Positions 35,305 through 44,654 of a stretch of DNA of 64,000 bases are shown piece by piece. A model generated the notes under the pieces. It was not told where the DNA came from and did not search any database. It saw only the letters and a list, made by a program, of their open reading frames with translations. Position 1 is the stretch's first letter. The number at the start of each line of letters is the position of its first letter. A program made the translations under genes and the position numbers. The DNA comes from Saccharopolyspora elongata (lineage in GTDB: Bacteria; Actinomycetota; Actinomycetes; Mycobacteriales; Pseudonocardiaceae): contig NZ_SMKW01000035.1 in assembly GCF_004348985.1 (NCBI RefSeq), positions 37,373-101,372 of the forward strand. Reading direction: 5' to 3'.

Positions 35305-35562
35305 ATGGCAGCGGCAAAGCACCGCCGCACGGGCATCATCGCGGCCGGGTACACCGTGAGCTGGACTGGTGATCTCGCCGCCGAACCGCCGACCGCCAGC
35401 CGTTCTACCCTCCCGGAGATCGCCGACATCGACCCGCCGACGCTCGCCGACGAGAAAGCACTCGACGCCGAGCGCGCCGCAGCGAAACGCGTCGCGCGCA
35501 GTCGCCCGAGGGTTACGTGGAAGCTACTCGCCGACGTGCTTGCCGGACTGCAACGGCTGTAG
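35305..35562 (+). CDS. Hypothetical basic protein, 85 residues
   Basis: Starts at ATG 35305, three bases after the preceding stop. Basic N-terminus (MAAAKHRRTG), acidic middle, basic helix (AERAAAKRVARSRPRVTWKLLADVLAGLQRL). No recognised domain. Probably co-transcribed with the two genes before it. Confidence 0.5.
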   Translation: MAAAKHRRTGIIAAGYTVSWTGDLAAEPPTASRSTLPEIADIDPPTLADEKALDAERAAAKRVARSRPRVTWKLLADVLAGLQRL

Positions 35563-35714
35563 AAGCCGGTGCGGCCACGTGGCCGCACCGGCCGAGAGCG
35601 GCACCCGGATCGTCGTCCGGGACTGACCGCGTGGATCGTCCGGGCGCGGCGCTGATGCCCTTGCCCATTGCGGCCTCCACGGTCTAACAGCGCCCTTTTC
35701 ATCGCGTCACCGGC

Positions 35715-36632
35715 TCAGCGCAGCTCCGGCGGGTTCGTCTCGGAGGTGCTGATCGCCGAGGCCTCGACGCCCCACTTGCGCACGATCCGCTCGTAGGTGC
35801 CGTCCTGGATCAGCTTGTTCACCGCAGCCTGCAACGCGGGCGCCAGCGGCGAGTCCTTCGGCAGCGCGAATCCGACGTTCAGGCGCCGGAACTCGTTGAG
35901 GAACCGCAGGTTCGGCTGCTGGCTCACGGTGTAGCGCAGGCCGTTGATCGTGCTCATCAGCACGTCGACCTTGCCCTGCTGCAGGGCGGAGTACTGCGCG
36001 CTCATCTCCTTGAAGACCAGCACCTGGTATGCCGGCCGGCCCAGCTCGCCGCAGCGGTGCTGGTGGGCGTTGAGCGTCGTCTCGAACGTCGTGCCCGCGC
36101 CGGTGCCGATGGTGCGCCCGCACAGCTGCGTGACGTCGGTGACCGGGGCGAGATCGCTGTCCTGGCGGACCGCGAGGCCCTGGCCGTCGTTGAGGTAGGT
36201 CACGAAGTCGACGGTCTTCTTGCGCTCCTCGGTGACCCCGAAGTTGCCGGTGCCGACCTGGAACTTGCCGCTGCCCAGCGCGGGCAGGATGGTGTCGAAC
36301 GCGGCGTCCTGCCGGTCGATCCGCACGCCGAGCACGCGGGCGGCGGCCTCGGCGATGTCGATGTCCACGCCGACCGCGGTTCGGTTGTCGGACAGGTAGA
36401 ACGCGCCGGGCGGGCTGCCGTCGAGCGAGCTGCCGAAGGTCAGCGCCCCGGCCTGCCTGACGTCCGGCGGCAGCAGCGCCGCGATCGCTTCGTCCTTGGG
36501 AACTGCGGAGACCACGTCGGCGGTCGCATCGAGACCGGGCGCGGCTTCGGTCGGGATCGCGCCGGGCGCGCATCCGGCGAGCAAGCCGGCCGCGGCCAGC
36601 ATCACGACGATCGTTCTGAAACGGGGCAGCAT
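35715..36632 (-). CDS. Polar amino-acid ABC transporter substrate-binding lipoprotein
   Basis: 305 residues; lipoprotein signal peptide with lipobox LLAGC at residue 21. SBP_bac_3 features: FGSSLDGSPPGAFYLSDNRTAVGVDIDIAEAAARVLG, DTILPALGSGKFQVGTGNFGVTEERKKTVDFV and KLIQDGTYERIVRKWGVE. Its permease and ATPase genes are divergent at 37295-38964. A cysteine-type leader peptide lies about 350 bp upstream on the same strand, with repeat copy C in between. By family and leader, cystine or a related sulfur compound is a reasonable ligand guess, not proven. Confidence 0.9.
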   Translation of the reverse strand: MLPRFRTIVVMLAAAGLLAGCAPGAIPTEAAPGLDATADVVSAVPKDEAIAALLPPDVRQAGALTFGSSLDGSPPGAFYLSDNRTAVGVDIDIAEAAARVLGVRIDRQDAAFDTILPALGSGKFQVGTGNFGVTEERKKTVDFVTYLNDGQGLAVRQDSDLAPVTDVTQLCGRTIGTGAGTTFETTLNAHQHRCGELGRPAYQVLVFKEMSAQYSALQQGKVDVLMSTINGLRYTVSQQPNLRFLNEFRRLNVGFALPKDSPLAPALQAAVNKLIQDGTYERIVRKWGVEASAISTSETNPPELR

Positions 36633-36703
36633 TCGGTGTGAACCCTTCGGGTGCAGCGATCGGGCGCGGTGGTGGTGGTGGACGGCCCGTGCGAGGCGGT
36701 CAG

Positions 36704-36953
36704 CTGCAGAGGCTGGTTTGGATGTGGTGCAGTCGGGTGTGATAGCGCGGGCTTTGTGTGTTTGAAGCGGCGAAGCCGCTTAGCCCACCCTCGCAACTCG
36801 CACCGCCGCGGGTTCTCAGGCGTCGTCTGGCGAGGACAGCCCCGATGCCGCGTATTGGTCATACGTAAGTCGGGGATCCCACAGCCAGGCGGCGTCTGAG
36901 GTTCCGCTATCCGCACCGCCACGCAAGTTGAGTTTGGAAATAGCGCTCTGCAG
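36704..36953. repeat. Dispersed structured element, copy C (250 bp)
   Basis: Terminal inverted repeats CTGCAGAGGCTG and CGCTCTGCAG flank the element. Internal parts: AAGCGGC-GAA-GCCGCTT, the 16-position stem CTCAGGCGTCGTCTGG (36815-36830)/CCAGGCGGCGTCTGAG (36885-36900) pairing at every position if three G-T pairs are allowed, CCCCGA/TCGGGG (36840-36845 with 36870-36875) and the apical hairpin CGTAT-TGGTC-ATACG (36851-36865). It separates the leader peptide (ends 36987) from the binding-protein gene (starts 36632). Confidence 0.85.
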
Positions 36954-36986
36954 CGGCTGACGGCGCGAAGGAGAAGGGGGGAGACG

Positions 36987-37064
36987 TCAGCCGCGACAAG
37001 CGGCCGACCACACCAGGGCGAGGTCGATGTGGGCGCGTTTCACCAAACGCAGTTGCCTGGTCAC
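36987..37064 (-). CDS. Cysteine-type leader peptide upstream of the binding-protein gene
   Basis: A 25-codon minus-strand ORF from GTG 37064 ends LVKRAHIDLALVWSAACRG, matching the conserved actinobacterial leader pattern (K/R)-R-x-H-I-D-L-x-x-V-x-S-A-x-C. Its stop sits in the arm of an 8-bp inverted repeat (GGCTGACG 36955-36962/CGTCAGCC 36985-36992) that could take part in attenuation. It points towards the binding-protein gene at 36632. Confidence 0.7.
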   Translation of the reverse strand: MTRQLRLVKRAHIDLALVWSAACRG

Positions 37065-37294
37065 GCAACGAGAATCGCCGGAGGCCGGGTGGGTGTCAAC
37101 GACGATCAACCTGTGGGACGGCCTTGACCCGGCGGCCGGGGCGGCTAGCGTGTCAGGCGGTGGTGGACCCCGCCGACGTTGTTCGGCGGCCGTTTCCTGC
37201 GAGGCGTTCCTCTCCTTTTCGTCCAAGCAGCGCGATTTCAGCGGGATCGGCGTGCTGATCTCCGCGGGATTCGCCGCACGATAGGGAAGTCCTG

Positions 37295-38212
37295 ATGACC
37301 CGATCAACGCATCTGCAGGCGGTGCCCGACGCCGGGCCCGCCACCGTCGCCCCGCCGCCGGTGGTGCCCGCGCGGCATCCCGGCAGGTGGATCGCCGCCG
37401 TCGCGGCGCTGGTCGTGTTCGCGCTCGTGGTGCATTCGATGGCCACGAACCCGAACTTCCAGTGGCCCGTCGTCGCCGCCTACTTCACGCTCCCGGCCGT
37501 GCTCAACGGCCTCTGGCTCACGCTGTGGCTGACCGCCGTCACCATGGTCCTCGGCTTCGCGCTGGGCGCCGTGCTGGCCGTCATGCGGCTGTCCGGGAAC
37601 GCCGTCCTGAACTGGCTGAGCTGGACCTACACCTGGTTGTTCCGGTCCATCCCGCTGCTGGTCCAACTCCTGTTCTGGTTCAACATCGGCGCGCTGTACC
37701 CGACGCTGAGCATCGGCCCGTGGTTCGCGGTGGACACCGTGAACCTGCTCGGCGGCACCACGACGGCGGTGATCGGCCTGGTGCTGCACGAGGCCGCGTT
37801 CGCCGGGGAAGTGGTGCGCGCCGGGATCCTGTCGGTCGACGCGGGCCAGAGCGAGGCCGCGCAGGCACTCGGTATGACCAGGATGCGCGTGCTGCGCCGG
37901 ATCGTGCTCCCGCAGGCGATGCGCGCGATCATCCCGCCGGCGGGCAACATGCTCATCGGCACGTTGAAGGGCACCTCGATCGTCAGCGTCATCGCGGTGC
38001 ACGACCTGCTGTACTCGGTGCAGCTGATCTACAACCGGAACTACCTGGTGATCCCGCTGCTGCTGGTGGCGACCGTCTGGTACCTCGTGATCACGTCGAT
38101 CCTGACCGCGGGCCAGTACTACGTCGAACGCCACTACGCCCGCGGTGCCCACCGCGAGCTGCCGCCGACGCCGCTGCAGCGGTTGCGCGCCGTGCTGAAG
38201 GGAGCCCGCTGA
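37295..38212 (+). CDS. Amino-acid ABC transporter permease (HisM/GlnP type)
   Basis: 305 residues with a Pro-rich cytoplasmic N-terminus and about six membrane spans. The coupling motif is [32 protein letters not shown], the EAA loop contacting the ATPase, followed by [30 protein letters not shown]. Start ATG 37295 follows GGGAAGTCC. Stop and ATPase start overlap (TGATG). Part of a polar amino-acid uptake system with the divergent binding protein. Confidence 0.93.
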   Translation: MTRSTHLQAVPDAGPATVAPPPVVPARHPGRWIAAVAALVVFALVVHSMATNPNFQWPVVAAYFTLPAVLNGLWLTLWLTAVTMVLGFALGAVLAVMRLSGNAVLNWLSWTYTWLFRSIPLLVQLLFWFNIGALYPTLSIGPWFAVDTVNLLGGTTTAVIGLVLHEAAFAGEVVRAGILSVDAGQSEAAQALGMTRMRVLRRIVLPQAMRAIIPPAGNMLIGTLKGTSIVSVIAVHDLLYSVQLIYNRNYLVIPLLLVATVWYLVITSILTAGQYYVERHYARGAHRELPPTPLQRLRAVLKGAR

Positions 38213-38964
38213 TGCTCCGGATTTCCGGTCTGCACAAGAGCTTCGGCGCCACGCCGGTGCTGCGCGGCGTGGATCTGGCCGTGCGGCAGGGCGAGGTGAC
38301 CTGCGTGATCGGCCCGTCCGGCTCGGGCAAGAGCACGCTGCTGCGCTGCATCAACCACCTGGAGAAGGTGGACGCCGGGAGCATCGAGGTGGACGGCGGG
38401 CTGATCGGCTACCGCGAGTCGGCGGGCCGGCTGCACGAGCTCGGCGACCGAGCGATCGCCCGCCAGCGCGCCGGGATCGGCATGGTGTTCCAGAGCTTCA
38501 ACCTGTTCGGGCACCTGACGGTCCTGGAGAACCTGATCGAGGCGCCGGTCGGCGTGCTCGGTCTGTCCAAGAAGGACGCATTGGTGCGGGCGCGAGAGAA
38601 GCTGCGCCGCGTCGGCCTGGCGGACCGCGAGGACGCCTACCCGCGCCAGCTCTCCGGCGGCCAGCAGCAGCGCATCGCCATCGCCCGCGCGCTGGCGATG
38701 GAACCGAAGCTCCTGCTGTTCGACGAACCGACCAGCGCTCTGGACCCGGAGCTGGTGGGGGAGGTGCTGGCGGTGATGCGCGACCTGGCCGCGGCGGGCC
38801 AGACGATGGTCGTGGTGACGCACGAGATCGGCTTCGCCCGGGAGGTCGCCGACACCGTCGTGTTCCTGGACGGCGGCGAGGTGCTGGAAACCGGTCCGCC
38901 GGGGAAGGTCCTCGACAACCCCGAACTGACCAGAACCAGGGACTTTCTGCAACGCGTGCTATGA
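38212..38964 (+). CDS. Amino-acid ABC transporter ATP-binding protein
   Basis: 250 residues. Walker [13 protein letters not shown] (about residue 34), Q-loop [17 protein letters not shown], signature [16 protein letters not shown], Walker [15 protein letters not shown] and switch histidine VVTHEIGFA. An unusual insert [20 protein letters not shown] (about 62-82) precedes the Q-loop, as in some GlnQ/HisP relatives. Translationally coupled to the permease. A strong terminator follows. Confidence 0.95.
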   Translation: MLRISGLHKSFGATPVLRGVDLAVRQGEVTCVIGPSGSGKSTLLRCINHLEKVDAGSIEVDGGLIGYRESAGRLHELGDRAIARQRAGIGMVFQSFNLFGHLTVLENLIEAPVGVLGLSKKDALVRAREKLRRVGLADREDAYPRQLSGGQQQRIAIARALAMEPKLLLFDEPTSALDPELVGEVLAVMRDLAAAGQTMVVVTHEIGFAREVADTVVFLDGGEVLETGPPGKVLDNPELTRTRDFLQRVL

Positions 38965-38979
38965 AGACAGTGATGACGA

Positions 38980-39015
38980 AAGGGCCTTCGCAGGACTGAT
39001 CCTGCGAAGGCCCTT
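38980..39015 (+). terminator. Hairpin terminator after the ABC ATPase
   Basis: AAGGGCCTTCGCAGG (38980-38994) and its exact complement (39001-39015) form a 15-bp stem with a six-base loop, 16 bp after the ATPase stop. Confidence 0.85.
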
Positions 39016-39124
39016 CCCGATTGGCCGTGTCTCGGTCAGGCGAGGAGCCGGCCCCGCGGCGCGGTGTCCCTGAGGACGTCGCGCGCCGCGAAGGCCAGCT
39101 CAACGGCCCGTCCACGGAGCAGCG

Positions 39125-40684
39125 TCACTTGTTCTTCGCCCGGCCGTACCGCAGCATGCCCTCCAGCCACTCGTCGAGGCCCGCCGACTGCGGTTCGCCG
39201 CGCCACGCCAGGTGACCGTCCGGGCGCACCAACCAGACCTCGTCAGCCTCCGCGCGGGCCTTCTTGCCGGCGGCGTTCGACGCCTTGCGCTCCAGCACCG
39301 CGAAGTGCTCCTCGCCCAGCCGCTTCCGGACCACGTCGACGCACGGATCCGCGCCGCCTGCGGGCACGAGCAGCACCCACCGCCCGCGGAACTCGTCGTA
39401 CAGCCGGGTGCGGCGGCGGTCCGCCGAGCGAACGCATTCGAAGTCGCCCACCATGTCGCCGGGCCGTGGCTTGGCGTCAAAGCGAGCTCCGCCGCCCAAC
39501 GGGCCGTCCCGATAGGTCTCCCAAAGCTCGGAATGCGAGAACGTGGTCAGCTGCTCGAATCCGGGGATCTTGACGATCGGTGCCACCACGCGGTCCCGCA
39601 CGAACCGCACGATCGGGTTGCGCATCTTCTCGATCTGGCTGGGCGCGGTCTTGCCGAGGACGATCTCGGCCGCGATCGGGCGGCGCTCGCCTTGGTAGGT
39701 CTCGAGCAGCGCCTCGCTCGCCTTGCCCTGGATGACGAGGGCGAGCTTCCAGGCCAGGTTCTCCGCGTCGCCCATGCCGGTGTGGATCGCGGGCCCGCCG
39801 AACGGTACGTGCGGGTGGGCGGCGTCGCCGGCCACCAGGACGCGTCCTTCGCGGTAGTTGTCCACGATCCTGGCGTGCGAGACGAACGTGAGCTTCGTGG
39901 TCGTGTCGCGGAACTCGATGCCGCCGTAGGGGGAACGCTCGGCCAGCACGGTCCGCACCCGCGAAACGATCTCGTCGTCGGTGGGCTTCTCGGTTCCCTG
40001 GTCGGGGTCGAGGGCCAGGAGGCGCCACAGGTTGTTGGCGCCGTCCGGGTCGATCATCGGCATCGCGCCGACCCGCCCGTCGGGGTGGATCCAGCTCGTC
40101 AGCCCGCCCCGGTCGAGGTCCCAGTCGATGTGCGCGTCGACCAGCAGGTAGCGCTTGCTGCGGCCGATGTAGCCGATCCCGGCGGCCTTCCGGACCATGC
40201 TCTCGGCACCGTCGCAGCCGACCAGCCAGCGGGCGCGGACCTGCTCGCCGTTGGCGAGCACCGCGGTCACGCCGGTCGGGTCCTGCTCGATGTCGACCAG
40301 TCCGCAGTCCCATTCGACGGCTCCGCCGAGTTCGGCCCAGTGCTCCCGGATGGCCGCCTCGATCTTGCCCTGGTTGATCAGCATCGGGGGAGCCAGGTTC
40401 TCCTTGCCCGGCGTGGTGTAGCGCAGCCGGATCGGCTGGAGCCCGAGGTGGGCGGTGGCCCTCGTGAGCAGCGGCGTCTCGTTGGGCAGGTTGCCCAGCG
40501 AACCCATCCGCTGCATGACTTCGGATCCCGGACCGTGCACCGAGCTCGACAACCGCACGGGCGGGCTGGGGGCCCGGTCCATCAGTCGTACCGAAACGCC
40601 CTGGAGCGCCAGGTAGTTGGCGAGCGTCAGGCCCGCCGGTCCGGCGCCGATCACCAGCACGTCTGTCGTTGATTCACTGCTCAT
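39125..40684 (-). CDS. FAD-dependent aromatic hydroxylase (PheA/TfdB family)
   Basis: 519 residues from ATG 40684 (GGAG six bases upstream). FAD motifs: VLVIGAGPAGLTLANYLALQGVSV (GxGxxG), LVGCDGAESMVRKAAGI (DG motif) and VLVAGDAAHPHVPFGGPAIHTGMGDAENLAWKL (GD motif). The C-terminal thioredoxin-like domain (about 400-519) contains VLLVPAGGADPCVDVVRKRLG. Such enzymes hydroxylate phenols or polyketide rings. It faces away from the biosynthetic cluster and is separated by 1.7 kb, so membership of the cluster is uncertain. Confidence 0.9.
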   Translation of the reverse strand: MSSESTTDVLVIGAGPAGLTLANYLALQGVSVRLMDRAPSPPVRLSSSVHGPGSEVMQRMGSLGNLPNETPLLTRATAHLGLQPIRLRYTTPGKENLAPPMLINQGKIEAAIREHWAELGGAVEWDCGLVDIEQDPTGVTAVLANGEQVRARWLVGCDGAESMVRKAAGIGYIGRSKRYLLVDAHIDWDLDRGGLTSWIHPDGRVGAMPMIDPDGANNLWRLLALDPDQGTEKPTDDEIVSRVRTVLAERSPYGGIEFRDTTTKLTFVSHARIVDNYREGRVLVAGDAAHPHVPFGGPAIHTGMGDAENLAWKLALVIQGKASEALLETYQGERRPIAAEIVLGKTAPSQIEKMRNPIVRFVRDRVVAPIVKIPGFEQLTTFSHSELWETYRDGPLGGGARFDAKPRPGDMVGDFECVRSADRRRTRLYDEFRGRWVLLVPAGGADPCVDVVRKRLGEEHFAVLERKASNAAGKKARAEADEVWLVRPDGHLAWRGEPQSAGLDEWLEGMLRYGRAKNK

Positions 40685-42430
40685 TCTGGGCTCCACGGGG
40701 GTGACTTATCGGGACCTTGCGACGATCGCCCTCGCGTCACCGAGTCCAGGCCTGGATCCAGCGCGAGGACGCCGGCCGTCCCCGGGGTGGCCCGGGGAGG
40801 GCGGTGGTGAGGGCTGTTGGTCACGCTTTTCACATGCCGTTCGGGCGAGTGCCCTGGGCGGGACCGGATTCGGGTCCCGCTGACGGCCGGACGATCCTGA
40901 TCGGCTTGCCGGGCTTCGCGCCGGGGCCGGTGGTTCTCGTGCCGTCCTCCGCGCCATCTTCGGCTGCCGCTGTTCTCACTCCTTCCGGATTTCCTGCGAG
41001 AATGTGCAGAATGTAGGGAGATCGCGATCTTGTGCACAAGCGTTGGGACACCAAGTTGCCACCGCCGTGAGTGTCGGCGGACGGCGCTTCGGAGGGGTGG
41101 CAGTTACCTGCCACCGTCGGCCCCGGCGCCGCCGCACGTGACCACAGGGGACATTCATGGCGAAAGAAGTGTTCAGCCGGCGGCGTGCACTGATGTGATC
41201 AATTCGCCGCGAGGTGATCGCGGCACCAATTCGACCTCGATGGCCGTGCCTGTTGGTTCGATCTGCCGGAATGTGCAGGCCGTTACAGTCCACATTGCAC
41301 CGATGTGAACGGCGGAGCTGGAAAGACCGGGGCTGTGGCCACGGGCTTGTTGATTTCGTCGCAGCCCTGGGCAGTCGAGGAAGGCAGGGCTCGGAGTCGT
41401 CGACGCGTGGCCGACCGAGGCGGGGGCGCAACACCGGAGGTCGGAACATGCGGCGAGGGTGCTGTTCGGCCTGATCCGCCCGCGCGATCGGCTCGGGCCG
41501 CGGCGTGGCCGTTTCGGGCCGAGATGGCGGAGGTGCGGCGAAATCGCGGCATCGGCTGAGTTCGCATCGCGCCGACGCTTGGTGACCCCTCGTCAATTCC
41601 TTTCATCCGGTGAGTTCGTCTTGTCGCCGGTTGCCCGAGTGGCAGGTCACGCGAGCTTGGAGCACTCGAACGGGCTCCGGCAATCCTTTCGAGGCAGTGT
41701 GAAAGGTGACGGCCGCGTTGTGTGTGCCAGATCACAATCGAGAGCTTTTTCTTGAGAAGCGCCAGCACCATCGCGCTTGCGGCGCTGAGGCCGCAATCAC
41801 ATTCGTCGGGGGTGTGCAGATGAGCAATCCCGTCGGTGCCGGCGCGCCGGGCGGCCGTCGGCTCGTCCGGCCGAAGGGCTTCCGCTCCTGCGGCGATCGT
41901 GTCATTCGGACGGTGGAGGTGCGCCTGTTCCGAATGCGGATCATGTTCGTGCGCGCGAGGAATTCGCCGCCAGCCGCCGCATCGTGCGGCGGGCGGCAGG
42001 CAGCGGGGAGTGGGGCGTCGTCCGTCGTGGGAGCGGCCGAGGAGCCTGCCGCGAGACCGGCTCCCCGGTGGGCGCCGCACGACCGGCACGCGTTCCGGCC
42101 GCGCTCCTCGGTTCGCGTTCGGCTTTGAGGACGGGCACCGGGAAGCGGTAGCGCGGTGACGATTCACCCTGGACTGAAAGATGGTTGGTGGGCTTCCCGC
42201 TCGCTGGCTAGTGTCGGCCCAGGTGGGTGGCTGAAGATCTCGGTCAAGACGGCGTAGTCCGCTTCTCGGAGTGTGCGGCGGGCGCCGTTCTTCCGCGTGT
42301 TCGGTGCTCTTTCGGTTCTGTGGTTTCGCCGCTCGGCGAAGCGGTTCCTTCCTGCTGCTCGCGGGAAGGTCGGGTGGGCTTGTTAGCAGTTCGTGCTGAT
42401 CGAATGCGACTTGGATGGGCCAGGAGTTGA
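40685..42430. other. 1.75-kb region without a recognisable gene
   Basis: Long frames exist on both strands but they are rich in Arg, Pro and Ser, lack ribosome sites and resemble no family. Base composition is more mixed than in flanking genes. Small features include a TTGTGCACAA palindrome (41032-41041). It lies just upstream of the cluster's regulatory genes and may hold their promoter, a boundary scar or decayed genes. Confidence 0.5.
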
Positions 42431-43261
42431 ATGGTGTTCGAGTTGGCTTTCGCTTCTGAAGGTTCGGTAGGAGGCCTGCGCGAGATAGCCGCCAGGGAAC
42501 GGCGGGGCGCTGTCGACGACGTCGGCGCTGTCGACGACGGGCTGGAACGTTCGCTGCTGCGGGCGAACGAGCTGATCGAGACCGCGGTGCACGAACACCG
42601 CCGGAGATCGTCGCAGAGCTCCTTCGTGATGGTCGGGCTCGACGAGGACCTGCGGTGCGCGGTGGAAGAGATGGTAGCGCGGGCCGAGAGATCCGTGTGC
42701 ATCGCGGTCTCACTCCCCTCCGATGGGGAACTCCTCTGCCTGACAACAGGAATCGGTGCGGAGGTGGGCGTCCGGGTGCTGAGCGCTCCGCAAGCTTTGC
42801 GGGTGGACCGCGCGGTGGAGATGATGCGTCGGCCGGAATGCGAGATCAAGCTCTCCCGGAGCCCCCTGCAGGGAGTCGTCCTGGTGGACGGCCGGATCGC
42901 GTTGCTGCGGTCGAATGCGGGAGACGCGGACCGGCAGGCGTCGATCATCCGCCTGCCCGCGGTGGTCCGGGCATTGGAGTCGCTGTTCGTCGCCTCCTGG
43001 GATACCGGCAGGCCGCTGCCGGACCACCTGCTTCCCCTCGAACGCCGGAGCGTGGAGCCGGTGCGGCGGATCTTGGAGCACCTGCGGGCCGGGCACACCG
43101 ACAGCCAGTCGGCGCAGAAGCTCGGCATCTCGCTGCGGACCTACCGCCGCCAGGTGGCCTGCATCATGCAGGAGCTCGGGGCCAAATCGAGGTTCCAGGC
43201 AGGTGCCCTGGCGGTCGAAGCGGGCCTGCTGGACGCGCGGGGTCCGGCGCAGGATTCGTGA
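42431..43261 (+). CDS. LuxR-type HTH regulator with TrmB/PLD-like sensor region, first of a pair
   Basis: 276 residues; ATG 42431 with AGGAG upstream. The C-terminus (about 215-270) is a LuxR-like HTH: EHLRAGHTDSQSAQKLGISLRTYRRQVACIMQELGAKSRFQAGALA. The N-terminal part has a helical segment (LLRANELIETAVHEHRRRS) and a PLD/TrmB-like fold (RAERSVCIAVSLPSDGE, GVVLVDGRIALLRSN). No receiver domain or phosphorylation site is seen. The stop overlaps the next gene by four bases. Likely a pathway-specific regulator of the cluster. Confidence 0.85.
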   Translation: MVFELAFASEGSVGGLREIAARERRGAVDDVGAVDDGLERSLLRANELIETAVHEHRRRSSQSSFVMVGLDEDLRCAVEEMVARAERSVCIAVSLPSDGELLCLTTGIGAEVGVRVLSAPQALRVDRAVEMMRRPECEIKLSRSPLQGVVLVDGRIALLRSNAGDADRQASIIRLPAVVRALESLFVASWDTGRPLPDHLLPLERRSVEPVRRILEHLRAGHTDSQSAQKLGISLRTYRRQVACIMQELGAKSRFQAGALAVEAGLLDARGPAQDS

Positions 43262-44103
43262 ACATCTCGGGTTGGGTGGGCGGAGAGGCGAACGCGGTGG
43301 AGCATTCGATGGTCGGGGACCAGGCGGCGCACGGGCGTGCCTGCGAGCAGGCGGCGTTCGGGCACCTGGCGGATGGGATCGAGCAGGCGTTGCTGGAAGT
43401 GCGTGCGCTCATTGGGGCCACAGTCGCCGAGCATCGCGAGAAATCCGCATCGGACCCGGCGTTCCGGGTCGTGGGCCGGGACGTCGACGCGGCGCTGGAG
43501 GCGATGACGAACCTGGTCGGCCGGGCGCGGAACAACGTCGAAGTGGTGCTCGCCTCGAACTCGGAGTGGAGGATGTCGGCGCGTTCGGTGCTGCGCAACC
43601 TGGCCCGCTTCGCGGGCGACCAGGTGCGGGTCAGATTGCTCTGCGCCCCCGCGGTTCTCGATCTTTCGCTCTTGCGGGCCGGTGACGAGCAGCGGGCGCC
43701 GTTCGAGGCCCGGTTCGGTCGGATCAGTTCGCTGGAGGCCGTCGTCGTCGACGGGCGGACCGCGCTGGTGCGTTCGGACGCGACGTGCGACGGGCAGGCG
43801 GTCGTCGTCCGCGCTGCGCCGGTGATCCGTGCGCTGGAGGACCTCTTCGCCGATGTTTGGCGCAATGCGCGTCCCGTGGCGAAGCCGGTCGACTTCGGCG
43901 GCCGGGCGCACACCGAGTTCGCGCAGCGGGTGTTGAAGATGCTCTACGACGGCCACACCGATGAGGTGGCCGCGCGGGAACTCGCCGTGTCGGTCCGGAC
44001 GTACCGGCGCTACGTCGCCGAAATCGTGGAGTTGTTGGGGGCGAACTCGCGCTTCCAAGCCGGTGTGCGGGCCGCCGAGATCGGCTTGCTGCCCGCGTCG
44101 TGA
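43258..44103 (+). CDS. LuxR-type HTH regulator, second of a pair
   Basis: 281 residues from GTG 43258. Same architecture as the gene before it: HLADGIEQALLEVRALIGATVAEHREK, SLEAVVVDGRTALVRSD and a C-terminal HTH MLYDGHTDEVAARELAVSVRTYRRYVAEIVELLGANSRFQAGVRAAE. The two are diverged paralogues from tandem duplication and may work as a heterodimer or in series (inference). Confidence 0.85.
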   Translation: MNISGWVGGEANAVEHSMVGDQAAHGRACEQAAFGHLADGIEQALLEVRALIGATVAEHREKSASDPAFRVVGRDVDAALEAMTNLVGRARNNVEVVLASNSEWRMSARSVLRNLARFAGDQVRVRLLCAPAVLDLSLLRAGDEQRAPFEARFGRISSLEAVVVDGRTALVRSDATCDGQAVVVRAAPVIRALEDLFADVWRNARPVAKPVDFGGRAHTEFAQRVLKMLYDGHTDEVAARELAVSVRTYRRYVAEIVELLGANSRFQAGVRAAEIGLLPAS

Positions 44104-44155
44104 CGGCGCGTTGATCGTGGGTTTCCGCTTGTGCACCAATGGAATCGAGTGACAG

Positions 44156-44170
44156 CTGGTTGCCAACCAG
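44156..44170. promoter_or_regulatory. Palindrome CTGGTTG-C-CAACCAG before the first ACP gene
   Basis: A perfect 7-1-7 palindrome 137 bp upstream of the ACP start, in the gap after the tandem regulators. A partly similar ATGGTTGGTGG stretch occurs at 42181, upstream of the first regulator. It could be the operator for one of the LuxR-type proteins. Confidence 0.45.
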
Positions 44171-44306
44171 GTGGTTCGGCGGCGCGCGGCCGACGGCCGG
44201 TGGCAGCTTGTGGCCGCAGGCCTTGTTGTTCGATCGGGGCCGGCAATAGCGTCGAGCCACGCTCGCGCGGAGGTCGCGAACCACGAGTTGGTGCGGAAGG
44301 GGCGTT

Positions 44307-44558
44307 ATGGCTGCGCTTTTGGAAGAACGCAAGGAAGAGATCAAGGACATCGTCTGCGACATCCTGGAGATCGATCCCGACGAGCTGACGGACGTGAGCC
44401 TCTTCAAGGAGGAGCACGACGCGGACTCCCTGCGCGCGATCGAGATCCTCGCGGCCCTGGAGAAGAAGTTCGGCGTCGTCATCGACCAGTCCGAACTGGG
44501 GCGGATGGTGAACCTCAACGGCGTGTACTCGGTATTCGTCGAGGCAGCCGACGAGTAG
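44307..44558 (+). CDS. Acyl carrier protein
   Basis: 83 residues. Phosphopantetheine attachment serine in HDADSLRAIEILAALE (about residue 37); the usual DSL motif is intact. It starts the acyl-chain assembly block, directly followed by a ketosynthase. The EEHDADSL context differs from the housekeeping FAS ACP (DLGADSLD), as in type II PKS carriers. Confidence 0.92.
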   Translation: MAALLEERKEEIKDIVCDILEIDPDELTDVSLFKEEHDADSLRAIEILAALEKKFGVVIDQSELGRMVNLNGVYSVFVEAADE

Positions 44559-44654
44559 CCGGTCCGGCGGTGCCCAGATCGTCGGGATCCTCCTCCCGGC
44601 TTGGAAATCTCCTGCCGAACGCCCACGCAATGACGCCTAGGAGGCGAGGAAACC

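Noticed and set aside
37027..37284. An 85-codon plus-strand ORF upstream of the ABC permease
   Set aside because: No family features, and its 5' end lies opposite the better supported minus-strand leader peptide.
39125..40684. The FAD hydroxylase as a member of the biosynthetic cluster
   Set aside because: It points away from the cluster and is separated by 1.75 kb; membership is possible but not supported by the sequence.
41283..42746. A 487-codon minus-strand frame in the gene-poor region
   Set aside because: Composition is rich in Arg, Pro and Ser, it overlaps the real regulator gene at 42431, lacks a ribosome site and shows no family features.
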